Positions 1-10,544 of a stretch of 64,000 nt of DNA are shown here, piece by piece; within the stretch, counting starts at the first letter, position 1; each line of letters opens with the position of its first letter. The stretch spans positions 1 to 64,000 of the forward strand of contig CAJNYU010002006.1 of assembly GCA_905331475.1 (NCBI GenBank). The letters are read 5' to 3'. Source of the stretch: Rotaria socialis (taxonomy: Eukaryota; Rotifera; Eurotatoria; Philodinida; Philodinidae). Under the pieces are notes generated by a model. That model had not been told where the DNA came from and did not search any database. It was given only the letters and a program-made list of their open reading frames with translations. A program made the position numbers and the translations under genes.

Positions 1-61
1 TTGAAACCTTTAATTTTCGTCTAATTCTTACTTCAGTTTCACTTATTCCCACCCCGTTTAC

Positions 62-125
62 AGATCTGTTTAAAAATATCGCCAACAGCTACTGGCACAA
101 ACAACGGATTTTCTGTCTTGTCCAT
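62..125 (-). CDS. Possible first coding exon of a gene running off the left edge
   Basis: On the minus strand an ATG at 125 opens a short reading frame starting MDKTENPLFVPVAVGDIFKQ. It reaches a plausible donor (GTAAAC) at 61–60. No domain can be assigned from about 21 residues, and the remainder would lie outside the window. The call rests only on the composition of the peptide and the donor site, so it may be spurious. Confidence 0.25.
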
Positions 126-1307
126 GCATTTCTTCTCCTCAGCACTGCCAGTCTAGGGCCCAGTGAATTGACTTTCGATGTCGATGAGCTTTACTTGTCA
201 TCTAAGGGTTCATGAAACTTATTTTAGATGCATGTTAGAGAGTTCTTATTACAATGACTGGTCTTCAATGCCACTCAAATTAGAATATGTTTCAAGCGAA
301 CTGAAACTAAGTTAATAATTAATTTTAAAATTATAAACTCAGTAATCAATTATCAGACTTGTTCGTTATAAGGAATCACAGTCAAATACTAACTATTTTA
401 TTAATGCACTATCTCTAGCAGCTAAATACGAATACAAGTCCAAGCTGTTTATGAAAAGAACTAAGGATATTCTTAAATGTATCTACAGATTGTTCGTATA
501 CAACGATGTGCGAACGCATTTCTGTACTTATACTTGTATAGGCGATGGTAAATGGTATGATGCAGCCAACGAGAAACTCCATTTGCTTTAACAATTAGAA
601 ACATGTTGTGATTAGAAAAATAATTGTGTTGGATTTCATCTGATAATAAATAGAATAGAGGGTTAATTGTTCTTCATTGTTCATTTGAACTAATGTGAAA
701 GGGGACACAGCGTAACGTTCATAACAAAGAGATATTTTTTAGAATGCTTTTAGTGAACGAATGGATTTTTCCTTAGAAAATTGATGGCAGTTCAATATTG
801 AATGTTTCGATTGATAATCGAAATACAGAAGTTTTCTAAAATATAAGTTTCATGCCAATTATAGGTTTCTCATTGAGCCGAACTCTTGAGAAAAACAAAA
901 AACAAAAATAGTTCTCATTAAACCGACTTTATTAAAATTAAAGGATAACTTCTGTCAGTTAATCAAACTCGATATGTCGATATGTTCTTATGATTCATTT
1001 TACACGAAGAAAAAGTTGAATGGAATTATTTGAAAATAACATATATTGTCTAGTAGACAGCAGATGAACAACTATTTCTTAAATATTTTAATAATTAAAT
1101 AAATGCAATATTTCGTTTCACAAAAAATTTCAAAAACCTTTAACTGATGATCAATCGAAGAAAATGATTTATACAAAATAAGCAAATGATTCACATCTTC
1201 CATTCATACCCTCCATTTATCTATTTGACCACCATCGATGAAACATTCATTATTCGTTACGATATAAATTGTTTTTCTTTTCTGTTCGTTAACAAACATT
1301 TGATATC
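126..1307. other. Intergenic, nothing recognised
   Basis: A+T-rich sequence between the possible left-edge exon and the nuclease gene. I see no long frame, tRNA or repeat here. The last few hundred bases presumably hold the promoter of the plus-strand nuclease, but I recognise no specific element. Confidence 0.5.
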
Positions 1308-2364
1308 ATGTCAATATCGATATTACACTTCGTTCTATTTTCCTATCAAATATTTTCAAGTACTTTTGCTTGGGGACCCATTGGTCATAGTCTTGTTGCA
1401 CGTCTTGCTCAAAGTCAATTGGATTCATCTACTTACAAGTGGGTTTACAATTATATACCATCGGATTTGTCGGGTAATTTAAGCGCAATAGCATCATGGC
1501 CTGATCTTATACTCTATCCGGATACAAATCCACTTGATTATATGAATTGGCAGTGGTCTCGTGAATTACATTACATAAATACACCTGATTGGAACTGTCA
1601 ATATATTTCAACGAGAGATTGTTTAAATGATAGATGTGTTGAAGGTGCATTAAAAAATTATTCACAAAGATTAATTGATAATAAATGTGATTATGTTCAA
1701 CAGCAGCAAGCTCTTTTCTTTCTTGTTCATTTTGTTGGTGATGTTCATCAGCCTTTACATTGTGGTTTTAAAGGAGATTTCGGTGGAAATATTGTTAAAG
1801 GTACAATTAATTTTTCTTTGGTTCAATTTAATTCAAAATTTTGTTTTAGGTTTTTTTTTAAATGAAAAAAATCTAACAAATCTTCATACAATATGGGACG
1901 TTGAAATAATTAATAATCATATTGATCTTCATTTTCAATCGGATATTAATCTTTATTATGAATATTTAAAATCACTTATGTTTAATCAATCTTTATTAAA
2001 TAATGAAACATACAATGATTACAAAGTATGGATTGATGAAAGTGTTAATTATGTTTGTAAACAAGTTTATTTAGATGATAATAATATTAGAATTAATACT
2101 TCATTAAAGTTTACATTAGGGGAAAAATATTTCAATCGAAATTGGCCTCTTATTGATCAACGTTTAGCACAAGCAGGTCATAGACTTGCATCGTTACTTA
2201 ATCAACTAGTGAAAAAGCGATCATCAAGAAAACTTTCACCAGATACACAAGCTCTTATTATTGTTTTATGTATTGAATTAGGTATCGGTATTATTGCTGC
2301 TACGTGTATTTATTTGTATAAGCGAGAAAAAAATACAACACATGAAGTTTTGATGCCTAAATAA
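1308..2364 (+). CDS. S1/P1-family nuclease, secreted, with C-terminal membrane anchor
   Basis: Zinc-dependent single-strand nuclease/3'-nucleotidase family (S1/P1, class I nuclease). There are two exons, 1308–1800 and 1850–2364, with a 49-bp GT–AG intron splitting a Gly codon. The protein is 335 aa. A signal peptide (residues 1–21) ends just before Trp22, which would be the mature N-terminus; in P1 nuclease the N-terminal Trp itself binds zinc. The full ligand set is present: W22, H27, D66, H88, H141, D145, H151, H177 and D181, in the motifs HFVGDVHQPLH and NLHTIWD. The spacings W–H (+5), W–D (+44), H–D (+4), D–H (+6) and H–D (+4) equal those I recall for P1. After the catalytic domain comes a hydrophobic segment (about residues 302–320) and a short basic tail, as in membrane-bound protist class I nucleases. 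The family is typical of fungi, plants, protists and bacteria and unusual in animals, so horizontal acquisition is plausible. The gene looks intact. Confidence 0.93.
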
Positions 2365-3208
2365 ATCATATTATTTTGAATAAATAAAATACGACTTCTA
2401 GAACTTGAATATAATTTTGTTGCTAAGACTGATGTCCTACTTTTGATCAGTAGGAAAGACAATATGAAAAATCGAACTGAAACAGTATGCGTCACTCTAT
2501 TCGAGCAGAATCTGAATTAGGCGATTTTCTTATCAATTCATAACATACGAAAAACGTAGTTTTTGCCGATGATGAGTGCACTTAATGACATACGATTTTA
2601 AATCTAACAAGTAACGCTAACCGAGTGTCGATTAGCTTAACACCAGACTGATATACGACCGTAGAAATGGAAGATTGCTAGCCTCTGTCTGACTCCAGAA
2701 CCTAGAAAACCACAGGTTATCGGAACTTCTTTTTTCAGGATTCATTCTTCTACAGGACTTGCATATTTCAACAGTGTTCTTTCATTCTGAATGTATTTTC
2801 CAACACCCCTCCCCACAGGAACACTCTCGCCATTGTCATTAATCTATGCTAAGTTTCACTCTTTTCCACGCCCACACCCTTAAGAAAGTCAGATCTATCC
2901 CACGATATTTATGGACTTATCGAAACCTCCAAATTAATCACACAAAGATAAATCTCAGCAGGTGCTGACTAATACTACCAATTATATCAAGACTTTAGCG
3001 GTTTCAACTTTTAATAGTCACCTATATCGTCAGTATGAAGTATTCCTCTTTTAATATAGATATTCTTACAAGAAATGTAGCGCAAACCCATACCCATGAT
3101 ACAAAGCACTGTAGTCATGACACAAGCGGCCCTATTCGTAGTCCAATGTATCACAGTTACCATATCAAAATGGCCGCCTTCATGTTTCAAAATACGATAA
3201 CTATCATC
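2365..3208. other. Intergenic with a C-rich telomere-like motif
   Basis: No gene recognised. Around 2866–2880 there is a CCACGCCCACACCCT motif followed by GCAGGTGCTGACTA near 2960. A similar arrangement (CCCACACCCTTT, then GCGGGTGCTGGCTA) occurs at 7484–7553. This suggests two degenerate copies of one dispersed repeat. Confidence 0.4.
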
Positions 3209-3450
3209 ATGTATGCCACGACCCTGGTATATTGTACTATGACTATAGTCATTTGTACAATGACTGTCGTATTTTGTACTATGGGTATAGTCGTTTGTAC
3301 TATGACCCTGGTACTTTGTACTATCACCATGGTACTTAGTACTATGACTGTAATCATTTGTACTATGACTGGTCATTTGTACGATGACTGTGGTACTTTG
3401 TACGATGATCATGGTACTTTGTACTATGAGTGTGGTCATTTGTACGAAGC
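3209..3450. repeat. 21-bp minisatellite, about 11 units
   Basis: Tandem repeat of a unit like TTTGTACTATGACTGTAGTCA. Most units are 21 bp and one is shortened to about 19 bp, which shifts the register. Because the unit is a multiple of three and has no stop in several frames, it creates open frames on both strands (roughly 3011–3439 minus and 3035–3493 plus). These translate as 7-residue repeats and are not believable genes. Units differ at scattered positions, so the array is not freshly expanded. Confidence 0.85.
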
Positions 3451-4092
3451 GTTACGGACAGACAGACAGACACAGGTGAATTTCCGTTTCTAGACCCTAG
3501 CCTTTCAGTCTAGGGAATAGAAGTATCCAATGATTAAATTGGATCCAGTAGAAATAAAAACAGATGATGATCTCCGTTTTGATAGCAAATTACTCTAAGA
3601 GAATTCATTCTAAAATTTTTGTGTACTTGGGTCTTACGAATATGGTCCCAATAAAATTTCTATTCAATCCGAACAAATTTAAAATTATAGTGCAACATTC
3701 GATCACATAGTTATTGACCTGTTTACTAATAGTTTTGTGAGACACTACTGATTTTCAGTTGGAATAAAAATTATTTAAAGGCTTTGAGCCCCATTTGTAT
3801 CAGAAACTATCATCGAAACATGTGTAATGCATATAATGGTAAAAATTAATCATTTGCCTTTTTCTTTCTTTCTCATCAAATAACGATGTACATATAATCT
3901 AAATCATCAACGTTGATAAATGTAACAATGAGGTATTGTATGTTAAAGTAAAGGTAAGCAATAGAAGAAACAAACATAATGGAGAAACTAAATGTGACAT
4001 ATTGCGTTGAGTTGGCGACTGTTGTCATGTGAAAGTGTAAGAGCTAAACGCGGCAAAACGAGTAAGAAACAATCACTAACAATCAGTCATTG
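3451..4092. other. Intergenic, nothing recognised
   Basis: A+T-rich spacer between the minisatellite and the C2-domain gene. No frame with coding character was seen. Confidence 0.5.
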
Positions 4093-5402
4093 ATGGCGAC
4101 GCTTTCGCTTTTTTCGGGTCTTAAATTAATACTTCCTAATATTATACCATCAGCGTATGAAGAGATGATTACTGGGCAAGATGTGGTCATTCGATTTCTA
4201 TTTGCCGAAGTTTGTTTCGATCAATATTTATTTTTGTTGTATTTTAAAGATTTTATTTCTCTAGAATTTACCTACTATGGATTTGCTTGGCGGAGCTGAT
4301 CCATATTTCATTGCACAATTTGAGGATGAAATTTCATATATGCACGTATGGAAATCTGTAAATTCTGTTTATAACTTGACATTTTAGGTCAACAATTCAA
4401 AGCAATACATTATCACCTAAATGGGCCGATGAAGAATGGATTGTTCGTAATGTTCCACACAATGCCAAACTGACTGTTTTTGTCTATGACAAGAACGACA
4501 ATTCGCTTAAAGATGATTTTATAGGTCAATTTGAAATTGGCGATTTGCCTAACTACAAATCTCTGCCAGAGGGTCATCGAATCCTAGATTCAAATGGCGG
4601 CGATAGGGGTCGTTTTCATTTAACTATTGAATCAGTAGAATCACCTGAATCAAGTAAGAAACTTCCTCGATATACATTCGATGGTCCTTGTCGTTATACT
4701 CGACATAGTTCCCCTATTGCTGGTTATTTAACTATGTTGAATAAGAATAATGTTTATTCAACATGGAAAATTAACTTAAGACGTATATCAGTATATTTTC
4801 GTCCACATGATCGTCAACCATGGAATCGACAATATCGAATAGCTCAAACAATTTTTGATGAATCTCCACGTTCGGTGGCTAAACAAAATGCCATTAAATT
4901 AGCACATAAAATGCTTTATGGACGAACAATAAAAAATAATGAAATGGGACGATTAAACAATGTTAATGATTTATGGACATTGATTTTTTCAGATGAGAAG
5001 ACCAAACGCATGAGATCATGTCTTTATACTTACATTATTGATGATAATACATGAAGATTTAGTGAAACAGGTGTTGGATATTTTACTGATTTTGCAAGTA
5101 AACATGCGTTACATGCCAATTGTTGTGAATCTGTTCGTTATGCTGGTCAATTTCATCCTCGTCCTAGATTTGGATGGGATCGATGCGATGATGAATGGGA
5201 ATTAGTGTTCGATAATTGGTCGGGAACATATGCACCTAGCTTGGATTTATTGAAGAATTTAAAAGATTTATTAGAATTTAATTTTCCTGGATTGAATGTT
5301 GTTGCATATGATTTCAAAAATCCTCTGGTGAGAGAAAGTATGGATCAATTGAAAATAGCACAAGAAAAGTTTAAAACAAATTCTTCATCTAACTACAATT
5401 GA
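4093..5402 (+). pseudogene. C2-domain protein of a fungal-looking family, probably inactivated
   Basis: Begins at ATG 4093. A C2 domain follows, whose core LPTMDLLGGADPYFIAQF is restored by splicing a 55-bp intron (4210–4264). The later part of the C2 domain reads TLSPKWADEEW and LTVFVYDKND. A long C-terminal region then holds motifs such as LYSTWKI-like YSTWKINL, KLAHKMLYGRT, RFSETGVGYFTDF and WELVFDNWSGTYAP. From memory this C-terminal layout is shared with uncharacterised C2 proteins of fungi; I know of no animal protein like it. Two defects are visible. TGA at 5052–5054 interrupts the frame directly before RFSETG, with conserved sequence continuing in frame to TAA at 5402. At the second intron (about 4342–4387) the normal GT donor at 4346 gives the wrong phase; only an unusual GC donor at 4342 keeps the frame. 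Sequence quality errors could explain either, but both together favour a pseudogene. The function is unknown, probably Ca/phospholipid binding. Confidence 0.72.
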
Positions 5403-6131
5403 AAATTGAATCCATTTACCGCTAGAACAACATCAGTAGATAATTCTTGATTATAAACTCAAAACTAGAATATCTTTCTTTCTTTCTTGTTCATTCGACA
5501 TGAACAGGTTGTTTTCATTTTGTGCGATGATTTTATCTTGAACTAAACATTATAAATGATCTCACTACAAAACGATAATTTCTAATAAATAATTATGCAA
5601 ACCTATCAAGAGATCTATTTGATATTAGTACTCGTAACCATGTCCGTTTAAGCTGTCATGATTACTCGTGCAGTTGAAACTTAGTTTCAATACTAACTTG
5701 GTAAATAAGAAATTCGAATTTGGCAACAAGAACGAAACGGAAAGTTAAGTCTACTTCAAAATTCAGCAACTCACTATCTACTCTAAATAAATTCATTTCA
5801 TACTATTTACTAATTATTCACAGAAAATATTCACTCAATAGTAAGATTTCTTAGACTGAGCCATATAAATATAGATTTCACTAAATTGAGTCAAAATTTC
5901 TTTGAATAGTACATCTTTAGTATTTATTAAAATAGAATTTTGCATTATGTGGGTTTGAAGTCTATGAACCATGCAATATGTTCTCCTACATGAAACTTAT
6001 TATCTATAAATCATAATGAATGATCATAGTAAGTATAATGATTCGGTGTGTGATTTTGTTTGCCAAACAACTAAATCATCGTCATTATCATTTGATTCTC
6101 TTTCGTTCTTTTCCAAGATTGCACAATCGTA
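5403..6131. other. Intergenic, nothing recognised
   Basis: A+T-rich spacer, including a short (CTTT)n-like run near 5470. It presumably contains the promoter of the transferase at 6132, but no element is recognisable. Confidence 0.5.
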
Positions 6132-6905
6132 ATGCAAGTACGACTTCTATGTTGTTTTTCTTTCGCCACATTTTTTTTTAATGCACGGCACATGATGGAA
6201 TGTATTTTCGATGCTGACACAAGTCCTTTTTTACCAAAGAAACTTGTTTCTGTTACAAACAATTATGAAACAGATTCATTTCATTATGATTATACAACGA
6301 AATTATTAAATTGTAAATTGTTAACAAGAAATCCATATCGATCTTATTTCAAACAAGTCTATCCAACTGAAATCAATGAGTATGAACTTACAGATGATAT
6401 GTTAGATGTTTTAAAATCTTATACAAATAGTCTTTCTAACAAATGTTACATAAAAACAAATTTAAATTTATTAAGTGAAAATTTAGATGAAATCGATTGG
6501 ATTTATGTTAATAAATTACGTTCATTAATAAGAGCTTTAACTCAATCAAATATTAAACATACTTATTATCGTGGTGTAAATCTAAGTAGTACAGAAATTC
6601 AATATTATATTGATAGACGAAATGATTATTATTATACAAATTCATTTACATCATTTACAATTGATCGTTTACTTGTTTATTCTGGTAATGCTCTATTAAT
6701 TTTAAAGACTGAAAATTCAACTGACAAGGCGAAGAAAAATCTAGCAAATATTTGGAAATGGAGTATGTTTACAGAAGAAAAAGAAGCACTTTTAGCTGTT
6801 GGAACGAAATTGAAAATTTTAAGTGTACATTATTTTGGTTGTAAGTGGGAAATCGAAGTTGAACTAGCAGAAGATGATGAAGAAATCATAGAAAATAAAA
6901 ACTAA
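6132..6905 (+). CDS. Mono-ADP-ribosyltransferase, R-S-E class, probably secreted
   Basis: Single-exon gene, 257 aa. A hydrophobic N-terminus (about residues 1–18) looks like a signal peptide. The three signatures of arginine-type ADP-ribosyltransferases occur in order: Arg147 in HTYYRGVNLS, the SFTSF segment (Ser171–Ser174, the STS-like motif), and FTEEKEALL with the E-x-E pair Glu216 and Glu218. Spacing is normal for the ART fold, so an active enzyme that uses NAD+ to modify protein side chains is likely. The C-terminus is acidic (EDDEEIIE). The residues before the fold (about 20–130) have no domain I can name. Bdelloid genomes are known, from my recollection, to carry many ART-like genes with metazoan or bacterial affinities; origin cannot be decided here. 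The start was chosen because it is the first ATG and gives the signal peptide. Confidence 0.85.
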   Translation: MQVRLLCCFSFATFFFNARHMMECIFDADTSPFLPKKLVSVTNNYETDSFHYDYTTKLLNCKLLTRNPYRSYFKQVYPTEINEYELTDDMLDVLKSYTNSLSNKCYIKTNLNLLSENLDEIDWIYVNKLRSLIRALTQSNIKHTYYRGVNLSSTEIQYYIDRRNDYYYTNSFTSFTIDRLLVYSGNALLILKTENSTDKAKKNLANIWKWSMFTEEKEALLAVGTKLKILSVHYFGCKWEIEVELAEDDEEIIENKN

Positions 6906-7446
6906 TCAAGTGGTAAATCTCACCATTCTATGCGTCACAGTTATTTTTCAATAAATGAATAATTTTTTCTTGCTAATTGTTATTTTGCTAGCCTTTATTA
7001 ACAATAAAAAGGAGTAACCTCACTGAAACAAAATATACGTGTGTAAACATGTTCAACTCAATAGTAAAAAATAACACTGAGGCAATTAAATAGCTGTCTG
7101 TTACTTTACTAAAGATGAAAAATACTGTTTCATAAAAACAAGTAATGCATGAGTAATGTAAGTTTGTATATAATCATTACAGTACACTAACATTAGTAAA
7201 GCGCTGAACAACAACATAAAATCTCGTAAGTAAAATTTAATAAGAAATTAAAAAATATATACTATTCTCGTTATCTCCAATAATGCGACACTTTGCATTC
7301 ATTTGAGCATAGGACCTGAAAAATTTTAAATTAAGATTCTAGACTTCGTTTCTAATTAGAAAGAGTAACTTCGTTTACTTGTTTTCGTCTTAATGCTGCA
7401 AAAGCTACAGTCACTGAGAAAAATCTATTAAATCAAATCGTCTTGA
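6906..7446. other. Intergenic, nothing recognised
   Basis: A+T-rich 3' flank of the transferase gene. An AATAAA-like signal lies shortly after the stop (about 6950). Nothing else was supported. Confidence 0.5.
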
Positions 7447-7496
7447 GGGTGTGGGTGTGGGTGTTCTTATTGTACTCGATAGTCACACCCACACCC
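7447..7496. repeat. Inverted pair of TGTGGG-type (telomere-like) repeats
   Basis: A G-rich run of GGGTGTGGGTGTGGGTGT (7447–7464) is followed after 19 bp by CACACCCACACCC (7484–7496), its complement, so the locus can form a hairpin. TGTGGG is the telomeric unit I recall for the bdelloid Adineta vaga, so this may be an interstitial telomeric remnant. A second, similar G-run then C-run pair is at 13719–13780. Confidence 0.6.
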
Positions 7497-7884
7497 TTTG
7501 CCTAGTTTTCACCGGATAGTGACACAAACGTCTAAATTTCGCGGGTGCTGGCTACAATCAAACAAAGTCAAGTTTCTATTTCATATTACTGAAAACTATT
7601 TTTCCGACTTAGAAACGTCCTAGAACTCTCTCGCTTGTTTTTAGTTTTACGTGTTCGAGGCAAGGGGGAAAGTGTTGGCTCCAAGCACCAAATTTTACTG
7701 TAAAGTGCTGAAGGTGCTAAACAAGTCCTAGAGATGCTGAAATATGCCAAAGATGTTACTAGTTGTGGAAAAGAAACAGTAAAATAAAGGAAAAGTATAC
7801 AACAGGATGACATAATTCTCTGTTAAACTCATTGGTTTCCCTCGATCTTGGTGAATACACTAATTCCACAATAAAAACAGAGAT

Positions 7885-9600
7885 GTGCCAAATTAAGAAC
7901 CTGGATTCACTGAAAACCTGCATCTAACTTTATTAGCTTGAGAATCATCATTGGATTCTGATTATTTTCCACGAGTTTATTGTGTATTTTATGAAAACTC
8001 AATTTTTAACACCTGCAGCACCCCTCAAGAATCGTAAAAACGTTTTGTTCAAATTTTAGTGCAAGTAGTTATATTTCGATAAAGTTAAGTTCCCTGGTCG
8101 TAAATGCCATCTTATAGATTTTAAAATTCATTGGATACTAAGAAAGACCTGAAGCACTCTCGGGAAGACTTAAAAACAGCTATTGGCCCAAAGGTCCATG
8201 AATACTCGATTTATACTGTTTGAAAATAAGCCCCGCCGATACAGAATGTTTTTGTCTATCAGAATACATAAGAACGACTTAGATATTCAAATTTTTTTTT
8301 ATCGATAAATGCTAAATCCCACCCCCGATTGCGTCATGCAGTTAGAAATGCTGCTTTTCTCAGTCTTATTAAGTGTAGCTTTTCGAAGTACCAGAAAGAT
8401 TTTCTTACCGAATACGTAATTGAATATGCTCTTTCTAATAAAACTGTTTTCAAATTAACACTCGTTGTAATGTGAAGCGTTTTCGCTCCAATACTACTCT
8501 TGACACCGGATTTCTGTCATTTGTGACCGATATTCGATAGTTTCAAATAGGTTAATTCCCATTTGACTGAATATAAGTATTATATTTGTTTTAAGCACAA
8601 AATCTAATTCGATTTAATTATTTCTACAACTTCTGTTTTCGGTCAGATTTTTACCTCTGGTCCCCGTCATGGATAACGAAAAAAATAACTTATTCCAAGA
8701 ACCATGTGGACAATGTTAAAAGTTTCCAAACTTTGGGAGTGATGTTTGAGATAAATAAAATAGATCAATTAATAATCAATCAAATAGTTGTTTTGAATAA
8801 GATATTTTGTTTTCATATGATCCTGAACGGGACCAGACTAAAAAACCTGACCGAAAACAAAACTTATATAAATAATTAGATCCGCTCAGATTTTGTGCTT
8901 AAAACAAATATAATATTTATTTTCAGCCGCGTAGGAATTATTCTGTTTGAAACTATCAAGTATCAGCCAAGCAATGATAGAAATTCGCTTCCAACACTAG
9001 TACTGAAGCGAAAACGCTTTACATTACATCGAGTTTTAAGTGGAAAACTCTTTTATTAGAAAGAGCACACTTAATTACGTATCCAGTAAGAAAATCTAAC
9101 TGGTACACCTCGAAAAACTACACTTAATAAGACTGAGAAAAGCAGTGTTTGTAACTGTATGACCCCATCGGGGTGATATTTGGAATTTATCGAGAGAAAA
9201 AAGATTGAATATCTAGTCGTTCTTATATATTCTGATAGAAAAAAAAACATTGTGCATCGAACGGACCTATTTTTAAACAGGATAAATCGAATATTCATGG
9301 ATCTTTAGGTCAGTAACTGTTTTTTAAGGCTCCGAGAGAGTGCTTCATATCTTTCTTATTATTCGATGAAATTCAAAACTGAGACAATACTTGTAATCAG
9401 AAAGCTTAGCTTTATGGAAATATAACTATCTATATTAAAACCAGAACAAAAAAAAATTTTCCACTCTTGAGGGTGACCTCAGGTGTTAAAAATTGAGTTT
9501 TCATGAAATACACAATAGAATTGGAAAAAAATTACAATTTAATGATGATTTTCAAGCTAATAAAATTACGTGCAGGTTTTTTTTACCAAGGAGTATGGCA
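7885..9600. repeat. Large imperfect inverted repeat (about 0.8-kb arms), fold-back element
   Basis: The left arm (about 7885–8699) is the diverged reverse complement of the right arm (about 8786–9600), with a loop of about 90 bp. Matching landmarks include TTTATTAGCTTG (left, about 7930) against CAAGCTAATAAA (right, about 9557), AAAACTCAATTTTTAACACCTG (about 7995) against its complement near 9490, and TTTTCGGTCAGATTTTTACC (about 8637) against its complement near 8845. Arms look roughly 80% identical with small indels. No transposase-like frame is present, so this is a non-autonomous fold-back element or an old inverted duplication. Edges are approximate and I could not define a target duplication. 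Confidence 0.8.
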
Positions 9601-10544
9601 TTTCGTACAATGTCTTTTTTTTATACCTGAGAGATAGCAGAAGCTGTACAAATGCAATGGTGATAAAATGAAAAATAAACTGCTGAAAAATAATCAGAGC
9701 TCAGTGTTAGTTCTCACACTGATAAAAGAAGGATCAAAAGTTTTTGGTATATCATTTTGCAATTTGATATATGATTACTTTCGAAAGATACTTCTCTTTT
9801 TCTGTTGACTTTTTTATTCTGAAACAATTCTCATTCAGATTCTGTGAATAATTCAAGAAAAAATTCACCTTTGCTATTGCAAATTAAGGTAGTTTTCCCG
9901 ATTCTTTTTCATACGATTGAAGTAAATCTCACTATGGAAAAGATGCTGCAGGTGCTGAGACGCTGGGGATTCCACGCCTACACTTTCCCCCTTGATGGGC
10001 TGACTATCGACAAGTTTGATCTCGTTTCAGACCTAGATCATTTGGAGTTCAACGAGAAAATGATTTCTGAACGGAACAACAAGAGTTAAATTCATACAAT
10101 CGTTGATTATTGTAATTAATTTGAAAATAGATATAAAGCGACAAAGAATTTAGTATTATTCGATGTAGTGACTCTGCAAGATCCTGTTTTCAATATATAA
10201 TATTCATACCCATACAGAACGTTTCATATACTGCATGTCTCTTTTTCATTTACCTGTATAGATCGTTGTTCACCTAAATATATTCTAATACTACTGAAAT
10301 AAAGCAACCATAGAAAAGTTTAATAGTAACAATTCTGCTTACCGAAACTCAAAAAATTTTAGTGAAAAAAGTCTTTCTAATAATTCAAGGTTAGTTGATT
10401 AAGAAAAAATAATAACATAGGACCTTTTATTGTCTCCAGGTTAAATTTGAAATAGAAAATGTAATAATTTTCAAATACAACAATATTTTGCGTGATAGTT
10501 GTTAAATTCTGCGAGCCATCGAGGTAAGCAACATGCAAGTGATA
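9601..10544. other. Intergenic with one G+C-richer short frame
   Basis: Mostly A+T-rich. Between about 9932 and 10089 there is a compositionally richer open stretch (starting MEKMLQVLRRWGFHAYTFPL, ending in TAA at 10089) whose base usage differs from its surroundings. It could be an isolated exon or a remnant of a gene; I cannot assign it to a family and see no partner exon. Confidence 0.3.

Noticed and set aside
3011-3493. Overlapping open frames of about 150 codons on both strands
   Set aside because: They are produced by the 21-bp minisatellite; translations are 7-residue repeats without a believable start context.
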